Origin: JAKSUT01 sp045616505
GTDB taxonomy: Bacteria; Cyanobacteriota; Vampirovibrionia; Gastranaerophilales; Gastranaerophilaceae
Direction of reading: 5' to 3'
Assembly (NCBI GenBank): GCA_045616505.1
Contig: JAZLGV010000063.1
Span: 1 to 50,478 of the forward strand
Length of the DNA stretch: 50,478 nucleotides
How positions within the stretch are numbered: the first letter of the stretch is position 1; each line of letters starts with the position of its first letter. The notes beneath the pieces were generated by a model. It ran no database searches, was not told where the DNA came from, and worked only from the letters and a program-made list of their open reading frames with translations. Both the position numbers and the translations under genes were made by a program. This document shows positions 17,519-25,912 of the stretch, one piece after another.

Positions 17519-17902
17519 TTACCAATCTTTTGCGCCATATTTCCAAAAAGATTTTATAAAAATATTCAATTCATTTATCTCTTTTTCATATTTTACTTTA
17601 TCTGCAATATTTGCAATACGTAAAAGAACATTCAAAGAAATTAAACGTTCTTTTGAAATTCTCACTTTTCTTTTATAAAATTCTCTCTGCTGAAAAATCC
17701 AACCTTTATATCCGCATCCTTCAGGAATTTCATTCCAAATCATACAAGGATACATATCACATGAAACATCTTTTTTTTCATAAATCAAACACAAATTTGA
17801 AGAGCTTAAATTTGAACATTTAAGTTCTTTACAACATTTTCCGCATTTTTTACATAATCTTTTTGGTGGGATTAGTGTATTTTTATTTTCAAACTTGAAC
17901 AT
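17519..17902 (-). CDS. YkgJ-like cysteine-cluster protein
   Basis: 127 aa. The N-terminal half carries CKKCGKCCKELKC, then CLIYEKKDVSCDMYPC, the CxxCGxCC arrangement of the YkgJ (UPF0153) family thought to hold a zinc or Fe-S site. The rest is basic and helical (FYKRKVRISKERL). The usual GFC/CRVYEDRP-type middle is recognisable but diverged. Function of the family is unknown. A perfect TATAAT (17914-17909, reverse strand) ends 6 nt before ATG 17902 and there is no Shine-Dalgarno, so the mRNA may be leaderless. Confidence 0.65.
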   Translation of the reverse strand: MFKFENKNTLIPPKRLCKKCGKCCKELKCSNLSSSNLCLIYEKKDVSCDMYPCMIWNEIPEGCGYKGWIFQQREFYKRKVRISKERLISLNVLLRIANIADKVKYEKEINELNIFIKSFWKYGAKDW

Positions 17903-17960
17903 AAGTATATTATAATCAATATAACAAGCATGAATTATATCGTAACATTTCTTTAAAAAT

Positions 17961-17995
17961 AGTCTAAAAAGGCAATTATTACATGGTTTTAGACT
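17961..17995. repeat. Inverted repeat upstream of the HEAT-like gene
   Basis: AGTCTAAAA (17961-17969) and TTTTAGACT (17987-17995) are perfect 9-bp arms around a 17-nt spacer. It lies 30-65 nt before ATG 18026 and could be a regulator site overlapping the promoter or a leader hairpin. Confidence 0.5.
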
Positions 17996-18025
17996 TTATA
18001 TATATAAGGTACTAATAGGTTATTT

Positions 18026-18637
18026 ATGAAAAATTACATGACACAACCTCAAACAATACAAGTTCCTAATTATTCAGGAGTTAATATTCAAATTTTCAAT
18101 CCAACTGTTGCAACAGGTGGAACAACGAATATTCCTGCTCAACAAACAGTAAATAATATTGATTACACAACAAATCCAATGCCAACATATCCGGCAAATT
18201 ATTATACTCAACAACTTGCAACTCAAGAAGTTAAACCTGCAAAAACAGGAAAAGAAAAAGAAGTAACAGTAATTACTAACGAATACATCAAATCTTTAGA
18301 AAATTATTTAAATAGCGAAGATGCAGAAACAAGAACAATCGGAGCAAAAGAAGTTGTTAGATTGTTAGAAGAAGATAAATCAAGAAAAACAAATGCAGCA
18401 TTCACAGCATTAATAAATAAAATGTTACAAGATCCATCACAAGCAGTAAGAACTTTTGCTCTTGGTGCATTGGAAAACAGACAAATTCAACCAAATGAAT
18501 ATACAGTAAAAGCTCTAAGAGATATGGAAGAAGACCAAAATCCATATATCACCATGTCTCCAGCAGATATAACAAAAGCAAAACAAGTTTTACTAAAAAC
18601 ATCAACAACAACTGAAAAACGAGAAATCGTAGAATAG
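18026..18637 (+). CDS. Uncharacterised protein with HEAT-like helices
   Basis: 203 aa. The first 75 residues are Gln/Asn/Thr/Pro rich and look disordered. A Lys-rich link (KTGKEKE) leads to a helical domain of about 115 residues with HEAT/ARM-like phrasing: SEDAETRTIGAKEVVRLLEE, then DPSQAVRTFALGALENRQI. There is no signal peptide or membrane helix. The next gene starts 7 nt downstream, so the two are cotranscribed, and their products may work together. I know no named family. The disordered N-terminus resembles those of the 355-aa and 674-aa proteins in this window. Confidence 0.65.
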   Translation: MKNYMTQPQTIQVPNYSGVNIQIFNPTVATGGTTNIPAQQTVNNIDYTTNPMPTYPANYYTQQLATQEVKPAKTGKEKEVTVITNEYIKSLENYLNSEDAETRTIGAKEVVRLLEEDKSRKTNAAFTALINKMLQDPSQAVRTFALGALENRQIQPNEYTVKALRDMEEDQNPYITMSPADITKAKQVLLKTSTTTEKREIVE

Positions 18638-18644
18638 GAAAAAA

Positions 18645-19064
18645 ATGGCAATAGGAAGCATATTAGCAAAAACAGCAGGCGCAACAGGGTTAGGTTTAAC
18701 TTTTTACTCTGCTCATAAATCCGCAGATATGGTCTCTGAAGAATATTCAAGAGAAAAAACTACTGCTGGCTTGGCTGAAAGATTTAAAGATACACTAACT
18801 TTAAGCTCTCCTAACGTTGTTGAAGATGCTGTTAAGAAAAGTATTTTTAAATTTGATATGGATACAAATTTTGATTCTACTTACTATAAAATAAAAAGTT
18901 ATTTCCAAAACTTTGGAGCATTTACATTAAGAGCTGCAATACCTCTAGCATTATCAGCAGGTGCATTCTTTACTAAAGGAATTTTCTCAAAAGCTTCTGC
19001 TATCGGTCTTGCTGGCTATTGTGGATATTATCTTCTTCAAAAAATAACTGGTAAAGAAGACTAA
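18645..19064 (+). CDS. Small membrane protein, uncharacterised
   Basis: 139 aa. An N-terminal Gly/Ala-rich hydrophobic stretch (GSILAKTAGATGLGLTFY, residues 4-21) and a C-terminal pair (AAIPLALSAGAFF, about 95-108, and ASAIGLAGYCGYYLL, about 117-131) suggest two or three membrane segments. A polar helical middle (residues 30-85) separates them. The ribosome site AGGAAAAAA lies right before ATG. It follows the HEAT-like gene by 7 nt. No family recognised. Confidence 0.65.
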   Translation: MAIGSILAKTAGATGLGLTFYSAHKSADMVSEEYSREKTTAGLAERFKDTLTLSSPNVVEDAVKKSIFKFDMDTNFDSTYYKIKSYFQNFGAFTLRAAIPLALSAGAFFTKGIFSKASAIGLAGYCGYYLLQKITGKED

Positions 19065-19091
19065 TAATTTTTAAGATTAATTAATAATTGG

Positions 19092-19131
19092 AACTTCTCA
19101 AAAATATAAAGTAAAATTATTTTTGGGAGTT
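19092..19131 (+). promoter_or_regulatory. Hairpin covering the ribosome site of the TPR gene
   Basis: 19092-19106 pairs with 19118-19131: 14 base pairs (two G-T) with a single bulged T98 and an 11-nt loop. The 3' arm contains the Shine-Dalgarno GGGAG (19125-19129) of the GTG start at 19137. No T-run follows, so it does not look like a terminator. It could hold translation low until opened. Confidence 0.5.
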
Positions 19132-19136
19132 GAATT

Positions 19137-19880
19137 GTGAAAAAAATATTTTTATCAGCATTAGTTTTAGTTATGTTTTCAAGTTTACCATCATTTGCAA
19201 AAATAGATGGTAAAGTTTCTCAAACTTACATTTATGACAAAACTAATACCTTAATGATGGAAAATAATTTTGCTCCAACTATAAAAAATGAAGAATATTG
19301 GGATAAAAATGAACTTAGGGCAAACAAATATCAACCTTTGTTCTTGTTATCAAACAAAGAATTAATTAATTTAATTCCGAAAGAACCAATCAGCATAGTT
19401 GATAGAATTGCAACCCCTGATGTTTATAATATTTCATTAAAAAAATCTTCAATCATAAATGTTTCTTTTGCAGAAAAAAATGCAAGTTCAAAAAAAGTGG
19501 CACTTAGACCACAAATTCAAAAAAAACAAACAACACCAAATTATAATGAATTATACGAACAAGCAAAAAACCCTGACACAGATACAGATATAAAAATAGA
19601 TATAGCTAAAAAACTTAAAGACACACATAATATACAAAACTGCATTATGGCACTTGATATTTTGAACGATGTTACCAAATTAGAGCCATATAATGCTTAT
19701 GCTTTTTACTTAAAAGGGGAACTTTTTATTTATAAAAAAGATGCAAATAACGCAATGAAATGCTATCTTGAAGCATTAAAAATCAACCCTACTAGCAAAC
19801 AATGTTATTTAGGTATAGCAAAAATCCTTGAGTCATCAAACAAAACTTTAGCTCAAAAATATTACGACAAAGCAAAATAA
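19137..19880 (+). CDS. Secreted TPR-repeat protein
   Basis: 247 aa starting with GTG after GGGAG. Residues 1-21 are a clear Sec signal peptide (KK, hydrophobic core FLSALVLVMF, cleavage after SFA). A poorly structured region (22-135, ending in KKQTTPNY) is followed by tetratricopeptide repeats at about 175-245: LEPYNAYAFYLKGELFIYKK, then NAMKCYLEALKINPTSKQCY. TPRs mediate protein contacts, so an exported, periplasmic adaptor is likely. It follows the two lineage-type genes on the same strand with a 72-nt gap that holds the hairpin above. Confidence 0.75.
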   Translation: MKKIFLSALVLVMFSSLPSFAKIDGKVSQTYIYDKTNTLMMENNFAPTIKNEEYWDKNELRANKYQPLFLLSNKELINLIPKEPISIVDRIATPDVYNISLKKSSIINVSFAEKNASSKKVALRPQIQKKQTTPNYNELYEQAKNPDTDTDIKIDIAKKLKDTHNIQNCIMALDILNDVTKLEPYNAYAFYLKGELFIYKKDANNAMKCYLEALKINPTSKQCYLGIAKILESSNKTLAQKYYDKAK

Positions 19881-19884
19881 AAAA

Positions 19885-20430
19885 TTATTTTATTAATGCT
19901 TGAACTTCTTTAAAATGTTCATCTCTAGAAGATTTCAACCATTCAAACAAAATAATTTCTAAACAAGAAATTTTTGCACCGTTTTGTTGCATAATATCTA
20001 TACCTTGCTTAAATTCGTATTTTCTACGACTTGCACAAGCATCTTTAGCAACAAAAACCTCATATCCAGCATCTAATAAATCTGCAACTGTTTGATGAAC
20101 ACAAATATGTGTTTCTATACCGCAAATTACAACTTGTTTTTTATTTGTTGCTTTTACAACATCGAAAATATTTTCATGTTTTATTGCAGAAAAAGAAGTT
20201 TTTTCTAAAATTTGCACAGACTCAATCAAATGTTCTTTAACATCATTGACAGTTTGTCCCAAACCTTTTGGATATTGTTCAGTAACTATTGTTGGAATAT
20301 TTAAAAGTTTTGCAGCTTCAGCCAATTTCATTGTGTTTTTTACAACTACATCTTTATCCAACACATTGACCAACTTTTCCTGAACGTCAATAATTATTAA
20401 TACTGAATTATCTTTATCTAAAGTCCTCAT
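19885..20430 (-). CDS. Isochorismatase-family cysteine hydrolase
   Basis: 181 aa. The Asp-Lys-Cys triad is visible: Asp in LIIIDVQEKL, Lys in LEKTSFSAIK, and Cys in VICGIETHICVHQTV, with the cis-peptide before it. Closest in feel to the YcaC/ISOC1-type hydrolases of unknown substrate rather than true isochorismatase or nicotinamidase. It is the last gene of the long minus-strand operon, 16 nt after the degenerate REC-GGDEF gene. The ribosome site is GAGAG. The substrate is not predictable. Confidence 0.85.
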   Translation of the reverse strand: MRTLDKDNSVLIIIDVQEKLVNVLDKDVVVKNTMKLAEAAKLLNIPTIVTEQYPKGLGQTVNDVKEHLIESVQILEKTSFSAIKHENIFDVVKATNKKQVVICGIETHICVHQTVADLLDAGYEVFVAKDACASRRKYEFKQGIDIMQQNGAKISCLEIILFEWLKSSRDEHFKEVQALIK

Positions 20431-20446
20431 AAATCTGCACTCTCAA

Positions 20447-21715
20447 CTATTTTTCAATACTATTTTTAAATTCATTAATAAAATCTTCTAAAATTTTAAT
20501 CAAATTTTCTTCTGTCAAATCTGTCAAATCTAAATTTATTCTACGATTTTCAGGACTATCTAAACCTTGATGAATAACATCAATATTAATTTTTGAAAAC
20601 CCTGGATAAGTTATTCTCAACTCACTTACAGCACCATTTGATTTCAATACAAACTCACTAACTGTTGAGGTTGAATACTGCTCAATTTTCGTTTCAAAAA
20701 GTTTTTCTTCGTACAATTTTTGCACTTGGAAGAAAACCGGATTAATAACTTTTTCTAATTTTTTACTAAAAGCTTGCTTAAAAAGTTTAAAATTCTTTTG
20801 TGAAGAACCAATTTTTTGTAACCAATCAGAAGATGTTTCTTCTTGTGGGGAATTAACACTTATATCATCAATAATTTTTAATTCTTGACCTGATGCTTCT
20901 ACCTCGTATTGAGCTTGAATTAATTGTTTTTCAAGAGATTCAAAATCTGCATTATCAGCACTTATTACAGATGCGACAATTTTATTTTGTTCTCCAACAA
21001 CCTTTTTAATTTTTTCATATACGAAAAACGCTCTTTTTAATTCTGTACTTGGCAATAAAATTAAAAATTTATCATTTACAGTATTCATAACAATGTCTGA
21101 ATGTCTAATTGATGATTTAATAATTTTTGCAAACATCAATGTTGGTAAAGAAATTCGACTTTCTTGAGCAACACCAATCAACATCATAATTGCAGATAAA
21201 TTCTTATTTTTCAAAGCTAACATTTCATTATCAAAAACTGATTTTGCATAATCTTTCGAATAAAAATTAGTGTCTTTGTCAATTATACCTAACATTTTTA
21301 ACAAACTTAATTGTTTTTTATATGTACTTAATAAAGAATTTCTTTTAAATGACCAAATTGTACGAATTAAAATATCAATATCATTAGCTTCTAATGTTGT
21401 ATAATCAGCAATATCTTCATCATACGCACTTAAAACAAAATCTTGATTAAATTTATCTAACACTAATAAAATTGAAATGTCTTTTAATATGCCATTATTT
21501 TTAATTTTATTGATAAGAGTTAAACATTCTTCTTTTTCTTCATCACAATACAACAAAACAGTATCTGGACGTTTCGCATTTAAAACTTCTAAAGCATCTT
21601 CATATCTTATAGAAATAATATTATCAACTTCTCTCAACAATACCAATTTTGGTTTTAAAATACCTTCTATTGAAGAATCATTAGAAATTAATATTAAACT
21701 GTTTTCAAGTGTCAT
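20447..21715 (-). CDS. Degenerate receiver-GGDEF-like protein
   Basis: 422 aa from ATG 21715, which follows GGGGATAAGGAT; the open frame extends to 21760 but would overlap the upstream gene. Residues 1-115 look like a response-regulator receiver (SLILISND, then TVLLYCDEE where the phospho-Asp strand would be) with poorly kept acidic residues. Residues 140-285 resemble a GGDEF domain: DKDTNFYSKDYAKSVFDNEM matches the usual DxLTGLYNR start, but the signature position reads NTVNDKFLILLP, so GGDEF is lost. The remaining 130 residues are unassigned. Neither phosphotransfer nor c-di-GMP synthesis looks likely; a binding or scaffold role is inference. It sits 16 nt after the HDOD gene in the ftsEX operon. 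Confidence 0.65.
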   Translation of the reverse strand: MTLENSLILISNDSSIEGILKPKLVLLREVDNIISIRYEDALEVLNAKRPDTVLLYCDEEKEECLTLINKIKNNGILKDISILLVLDKFNQDFVLSAYDEDIADYTTLEANDIDILIRTIWSFKRNSLLSTYKKQLSLLKMLGIIDKDTNFYSKDYAKSVFDNEMLALKNKNLSAIMMLIGVAQESRISLPTLMFAKIIKSSIRHSDIVMNTVNDKFLILLPSTELKRAFFVYEKIKKVVGEQNKIVASVISADNADFESLEKQLIQAQYEVEASGQELKIIDDISVNSPQEETSSDWLQKIGSSQKNFKLFKQAFSKKLEKVINPVFFQVQKLYEEKLFETKIEQYSTSTVSEFVLKSNGAVSELRITYPGFSKINIDVIHQGLDSPENRRINLDLTDLTEENLIKILEDFINEFKNSIEK

Positions 21716-21731
21716 ATCCTTATCCCCATTT

Positions 21732-22535
21732 TTATCTTGATAATTCTGCAAGTAACACATTTGCTTTTGAGAAAATATTATCTCTCAACATTTTTGGATC
21801 TCCGAATTTTGAACTTATTATTGAATTAAAGCTATTACTGTTATCGTTTTCATCAAAATTATCTCTTACCAAATAATCAACAACATTTACCAACAAACAA
21901 GGCAAAACAAAACTTGATAACGAAGGTCTATGATGGTATTTTATAACATTGTTTATCAAAATAGGCAATTGCCATCTTTGTGCTAGTTGGCTACCAATAA
22001 TACAATGATCGACTTTGAAAAAAGATCTTTCAACTTCTATAATATCAGCACCTTTTTCTTTTCCTAAAGATTCTGCTCTATCATATAATTTTTGGTCAAA
22101 ACTTCTTAAAATAATTTTCCCAATATCATGCAAAAAGCCAGCCATGAAAGCATCATCAGGATCAACCGTTTTTATACGTTTTGCAATTAATTCACAACCA
22201 ACAGCTGTTTTTATTGCATGTTCCCATAATACCTTTCCGCCCATAGAAGTTAACATCGGACGCATTGCAACTGTCATTATTATATTTTTTGCTTTTAACA
22301 TTCCTATCAAGGAAATTGCTCTTGGAATAGAAGAAATTTGTTGAGCAAATCCATAATAAGAGGAATTAACCAAAGTTAAAACCTTTGTACTTAATGCTTG
22401 GTCATAACTAATTATATTTCCTAATTCTTTTGCACCTGATTCTGGATTTTTAATTACCGTCAACGCACGCATGATAACATTTGGCATTGCCGGTAAATCT
22501 TTAAAATTATTTAAAACATCCATCATTTCAGACAT
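21732..22535 (-). CDS. HDOD-domain signalling protein
   Basis: 267 aa, one HDOD domain over residues 8-210. Hallmarks: LPAMPNVIMRALTVIKNPES, then ISYDQALSTKVLTLVNSSYYGF, ISSIPRAISLIGM, and the HD-like FLHDIGKIIL near residue 128. HDOD proteins are usually non-catalytic relatives of HD-GYP domains and often accompany GGDEF or receiver proteins. Here it is directly upstream of the degenerate REC-GGDEF gene and 3 nt after ftsX, so signalling linked to division or the envelope is an attractive inference. Confidence 0.88.
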   Translation of the reverse strand: MSEMMDVLNNFKDLPAMPNVIMRALTVIKNPESGAKELGNIISYDQALSTKVLTLVNSSYYGFAQQISSIPRAISLIGMLKAKNIIMTVAMRPMLTSMGGKVLWEHAIKTAVGCELIAKRIKTVDPDDAFMAGFLHDIGKIILRSFDQKLYDRAESLGKEKGADIIEVERSFFKVDHCIIGSQLAQRWQLPILINNVIKYHHRPSLSSFVLPCLLVNVVDYLVRDNFDENDNSNSFNSIISSKFGDPKMLRDNIFSKANVLLAELSR

Positions 22536-22538
22536 AAA

Positions 22539-23447
22539 TTACACCTGCAAGTGTTTTTTAATAGATAAAAAACTACCGCCTGCACCAAACAATATACCGA
22601 ATAAAAACATTGACATCATTACCAAATTTCCGGCATATATAGGCGATGGAATCATAAAAAACTTATGAACATTATTTAACATATTTTGAACTACATTAAA
22701 CGGAATAAGAGCAAATATTGCACCAAAAAATCCGTACAAAGCTCCTTGCATAATAAGAGGAATTTTTATATACCAGTTGCTAACACCCATTAAACGCATA
22801 ATTTCAATTTCGTCTTTTCTTGACTGAATAACTAATTGAATTGTGTTATTAATAATAGTAATCGTCAAAATAGCAACAATTATAACTACCAAAATGGTTG
22901 TAGTGTTAATTACGCTATTCAAAAATTCTATTTTTTTAGCTAATTCTTGAGCATAACTCATATCTGCAACTTCTGAAATATTTTTTATACTTGCAAATAC
23001 TGAATTTATGTTTTCAGGTTTATCAACCTTAACATGTAATGTATCTGGCAAAGGATTATCCATATCAGGAATATCGATTTCACGACGCAAATCATTCCAA
23101 GATTTTTCCTTTGGAATAATTTTTACATGTTCAACGTGTTCTAAACTTTTAAACTTTTTACTTACTGTTTTTGGGTTTACAGAAGGTTTCAAATATACTG
23201 AAATTTCTAATGCATTACCCAATTCATGAGCAAAACTTGAAACTGAAAGAGTTGTTCTAAACAAAGCTCCGAAAATCGTCAAAATCGCAGCCAATGTAGT
23301 TACGATAACAACATTAACAATACCTGTTCTTTTTATATCATTAACAGTTTCCATACAAATACGATAGACTATCCTAAGTTCAGTAAGCCAATCTTTTGGA
23401 ATATGTTTTTTTACTTGTTTTTTAATTTCTTGTCTACTGCTGCTCAT
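22539..23447 (-). CDS. ftsX: Cell-division ABC permease FtsX
   Basis: 302 aa, with the FtsX layout: cytoplasmic N-terminus, TM1 (about 38-62, IVNVVIVTTLAAILTIFGAL), an extracytoplasmic domain (about 65-170, VYLKPSVNPKTVSKKF), then three TM segments at about 178-200, 225-250 and 270-292. FtsEX controls peptidoglycan hydrolases at the septum. The reading frame begins 14 nt inside ftsE, tight translational coupling. There is no EnvC- or PcsB-like hydrolase gene nearby, so its partner lies elsewhere. Confidence 0.93.
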   Translation of the reverse strand: MSSSRQEIKKQVKKHIPKDWLTELRIVYRICMETVNDIKRTGIVNVVIVTTLAAILTIFGALFRTTLSVSSFAHELGNALEISVYLKPSVNPKTVSKKFKSLEHVEHVKIIPKEKSWNDLRREIDIPDMDNPLPDTLHVKVDKPENINSVFASIKNISEVADMSYAQELAKKIEFLNSVINTTTILVVIIVAILTITIINNTIQLVIQSRKDEIEIMRLMGVSNWYIKIPLIMQGALYGFFGAIFALIPFNVVQNMLNNVHKFFMIPSPIYAGNLVMMSMFLFGILFGAGGSFLSIKKHLQV

Positions 23448-24114
23448 AAGTACCTGCTAGTATATCCTTTACGATTTCCCCTTTATCAAGAGTAATAACC
23501 CTTTTTCTAAAATAATTTACAATACCTGCATCGTGAGTAGAAACGATTACAGTAATACCTCTTTGATTAATTTGATCCAAGATTTGCATAACTTCCATAG
23601 AGTTTTTAGGATCAAGGTTTCCTGTCGGTTCATCAGCAATTAAAAGTGGTGGGCCGTTTACAATTGCTCTTGCAATACTTACCCTTTGTTGTTCACCACC
23701 TGAAAGTTCAGAAGGTTTTGCTTTTATTCTATCTGATAAACCTACAATTTTTAATGCCCCTAAAACCCTTGCATTAATCTCTTTGGTACTAATACCCAAC
23801 GTTCTAATAACATAAGCTACATTATCATATACAGATTGATTTTGAAGCAACTTATAATCTTGGAAAACAATCCCCATACATGCTCTCAAATTTGGAACTT
23901 TATCACTTGGTAAATTAGCGATATTTATACCACCAATCATTACAGTACCAGATGACGGAACTTCCTCTTTATATAGCATTTTCATCAATGTTGATTTTCC
24001 AGCGCCAGAAGAACCTACAATAAAGACAAATTCTCCTGACATAATATCTAAATTAACATTTTTCAATGCGTAATTATTTTTATATTTTTTTGTTACTGAA
24101 CGTAATTGAATCAT
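23434..24114 (-). CDS. ftsE: Cell-division ABC ATPase FtsE
   Basis: 226 aa. Walker A GSSGAGKST (about 35-43), Q-loop GIVFQDYKLLQNQSVYDNVA, signature LSGGEQQRVSIARAIV, Walker B LLIADEPTGNLDP, switch His in VSTHDAGIV. The FDYKLL-like Q-loop and length are typical of FtsE. It drives FtsX conformational cycling. The start ATG shares one base with the stop of the transketolase gene (TAATG), so it is part of the same operon. Confidence 0.95.
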   Translation of the reverse strand: MIQLRSVTKKYKNNYALKNVNLDIMSGEFVFIVGSSGAGKSTLMKMLYKEEVPSSGTVMIGGINIANLPSDKVPNLRACMGIVFQDYKLLQNQSVYDNVAYVIRTLGISTKEINARVLGALKIVGLSDRIKAKPSELSGGEQQRVSIARAIVNGPPLLIADEPTGNLDPKNSMEVMQILDQINQRGITVIVSTHDAGIVNYFRKRVITLDKGEIVKDILAGTYEQQ

Positions 24115-25061
24115 TATTTAGTATCTTTCAATTTTTCTTTAATTTTCTCAACAATTTTTTCTGCTGAAAGTCCATAATGTTCTAAAAGTAAATTTGCGTT
24201 ACCACTTTGCCCAAAAGTATCATTAATACCTATTCTTAACACTTTTGTCGGAGCATTTTCTGATAATACTTCGCAAACTGCGCTTCCCAATCCCCCAATT
24301 ATAGAATGATTTTCAACAGTTACAACAAGTTTTTTACCTGCTGCATGCTTTAATATTATATCACTATTTAACGGTTTTACAAATGGCATATTAATTACAG
24401 TCGCACCAATACCGCTACTTTTAAGTATTTCAGACGCATCTAGGGCTTCTGCTAAAGTTTCGCCATTAGTTACAATCGTTACATCATCGCCTTCGCACAT
24501 TACATTTCCTTTATTATCCAACTTATAATTTTCATCGAATATATCAGGAACATTTGAACGTGCAACTCTTATATAGAAAGGTCCATCATGAGTTGCTGCA
24601 TATTTTACTGCTTCTCTACATTCTTGGCTATCAGCTGGAACAATAACTGTCATATTTGGAATAGCACGCATCAATGCAACATCTTCTAATGCTTGGTGGC
24701 TTGCTCCATCTTCACCGACTGTTATACCGCCGTGAGTACCAACAACTTTTACATTAAATTTTGGATAACAAACAGAATTTCTAACTTGGTCATAAGCTCT
24801 GCCTGATGCAAATACTGCAAAGCAAGATGCAAAAGGAATTTTACCTTGACTTGCCAAACCTGCTGATGTTGCAATCATATCTTGTTCTGCGATACCCATA
24901 TCAAAAAATCTATCTGGAAAAGCTTTTTGGAAGATTTTTGATTGAGTTGAAGCTGCAACGTCTGCATCTAAAACTACTATATTTTCATTTTCTGTTCCTA
25001 CTTCTACAAGCGCATTACCATAAGCACTTCTTATTGAACTTTTTTTTGCTCTATCTATCAT
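24114..25061 (-). CDS. Transketolase, C-terminal (pyrimidine) subunit
   Basis: 315 aa from ATG 25061; GGAGG precedes it at good spacing, and the longer frame to 25091 would run into the partner gene. It has the pyrimidine-binding domain (IRSAYGNALVEVG; GIAEQDMIATSAGLASQGKI; SCFAVFASGRAYDQVRNSVC; THGGITVGEDGASHQALEDV) and the C-terminal transketolase domain (VTNGETLAEALDAS, VTVENHSIIGGLGSAV). With the N-terminal subunit it forms a split transketolase of the pentose phosphate pathway, a form common in archaea and several bacterial phyla. ATG overlaps the partner's stop by one base. Confidence 0.93.
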   Translation of the reverse strand: MIDRAKKSSIRSAYGNALVEVGTENENIVVLDADVAASTQSKIFQKAFPDRFFDMGIAEQDMIATSAGLASQGKIPFASCFAVFASGRAYDQVRNSVCYPKFNVKVVGTHGGITVGEDGASHQALEDVALMRAIPNMTVIVPADSQECREAVKYAATHDGPFYIRVARSNVPDIFDENYKLDNKGNVMCEGDDVTIVTNGETLAEALDASEILKSSGIGATVINMPFVKPLNSDIILKHAAGKKLVVTVENHSIIGGLGSAVCEVLSENAPTKVLRIGINDTFGQSGNANLLLEHYGLSAEKIVEKIKEKLKDTK

Positions 25062-25882
25062 TATTTTAAATCCTCCAATGCTTTTGCACACTCTTCGTCA
25101 TTTGGATTTTTACCATGCCAGCCGACTTGATTTTCCATAAAACTTACACCTTTACCTTTTATTGTTTTTGCAACAATAGCAGTTGGAATATCTGATGTTT
25201 TAGATTTCATTAACGCATCGTAAATTTGTTCGATATCATGACCGTCAATTTCTATCACATTCCAATTAAATGCTTTCAATTTATCAGCTAAAACATCTAC
25301 GGATTTGATTTTATCAACATTACCGTCAATTTGAAGATTATTTTTATCAATAATTGCAGTAACGTTGTTTAAACCTCTATGTGGAGCATGCATAAATGCT
25401 TCCCAACAACTTCCTTCTTGAAGTTCACCATCACCTAGCAAACAAAATACATGAGCAGGATTTTTGTCTAATTTTAATGCCATTGCAATACCACAAGACA
25501 AAGATAAACCTTGACCTAAAGAACCTGTTGGAACTTCAACTCCTGGAATATGTGTATTTGGATGACCTTGTAATAATCTGTTTATTTGTCTAAAGCCCAT
25601 TAATTCATCTTCTTTGATAAAACCTCTGTGAGCTAAAACAGAATACAAACCTGCAGAAGCATGACCTTTTGACAAAACAAATCTATCTCTTTTTTCATGA
25701 TTTTCTGATTTATCCCATTCAGGATAACAATTCATTACTTTTTCAAAAAGAACGGTCAAAATATCACAAGCAGAAAGCGCTCCACCTGGGTGACCTGATT
25801 TTGCATTATGAATAGTTTTAATAATATTTCGTCTATTCACTTTGCAGATTTCTTTTAGTTTTTCAATTTCATCTTGATTCAT
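25061..25882 (-). CDS. Transketolase, N-terminal (TPP-binding) subunit
   Basis: 273 aa. The thiamine-diphosphate motif GDG-x(about 27)-NN is LLGDGELQEGSCWEAFMHAP followed by NVTAIIDKNNLQ. Upstream are catalytic residues in AKSGHPGGALSACDIL, VLSKGHASAGLYSVLA and GSLGQGLSLSCGIAMAL. Transfers two-carbon ketol units between sugar phosphates. The ribosome site AAGGGG precedes ATG. It lies 30 nt after the WecG-type gene and overlaps the second subunit by one base. Confidence 0.94.
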   Translation of the reverse strand: MNQDEIEKLKEICKVNRRNIIKTIHNAKSGHPGGALSACDILTVLFEKVMNCYPEWDKSENHEKRDRFVLSKGHASAGLYSVLAHRGFIKEDELMGFRQINRLLQGHPNTHIPGVEVPTGSLGQGLSLSCGIAMALKLDKNPAHVFCLLGDGELQEGSCWEAFMHAPHRGLNNVTAIIDKNNLQIDGNVDKIKSVDVLADKLKAFNWNVIEIDGHDIEQIYDALMKSKTSDIPTAIVAKTIKGKGVSFMENQVGWHGKNPNDEECAKALEDLK

Positions 25883-25912
25883 ACAAACCCCTTATAACTA
25901 AATAATATAAAC

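Noticed and set aside
17240..17902. RHH and YkgJ-like genes as a toxin-antitoxin pair
   Set aside because: They are convergent, each with its own promoter, and the Cys-cluster protein resembles no known toxin.
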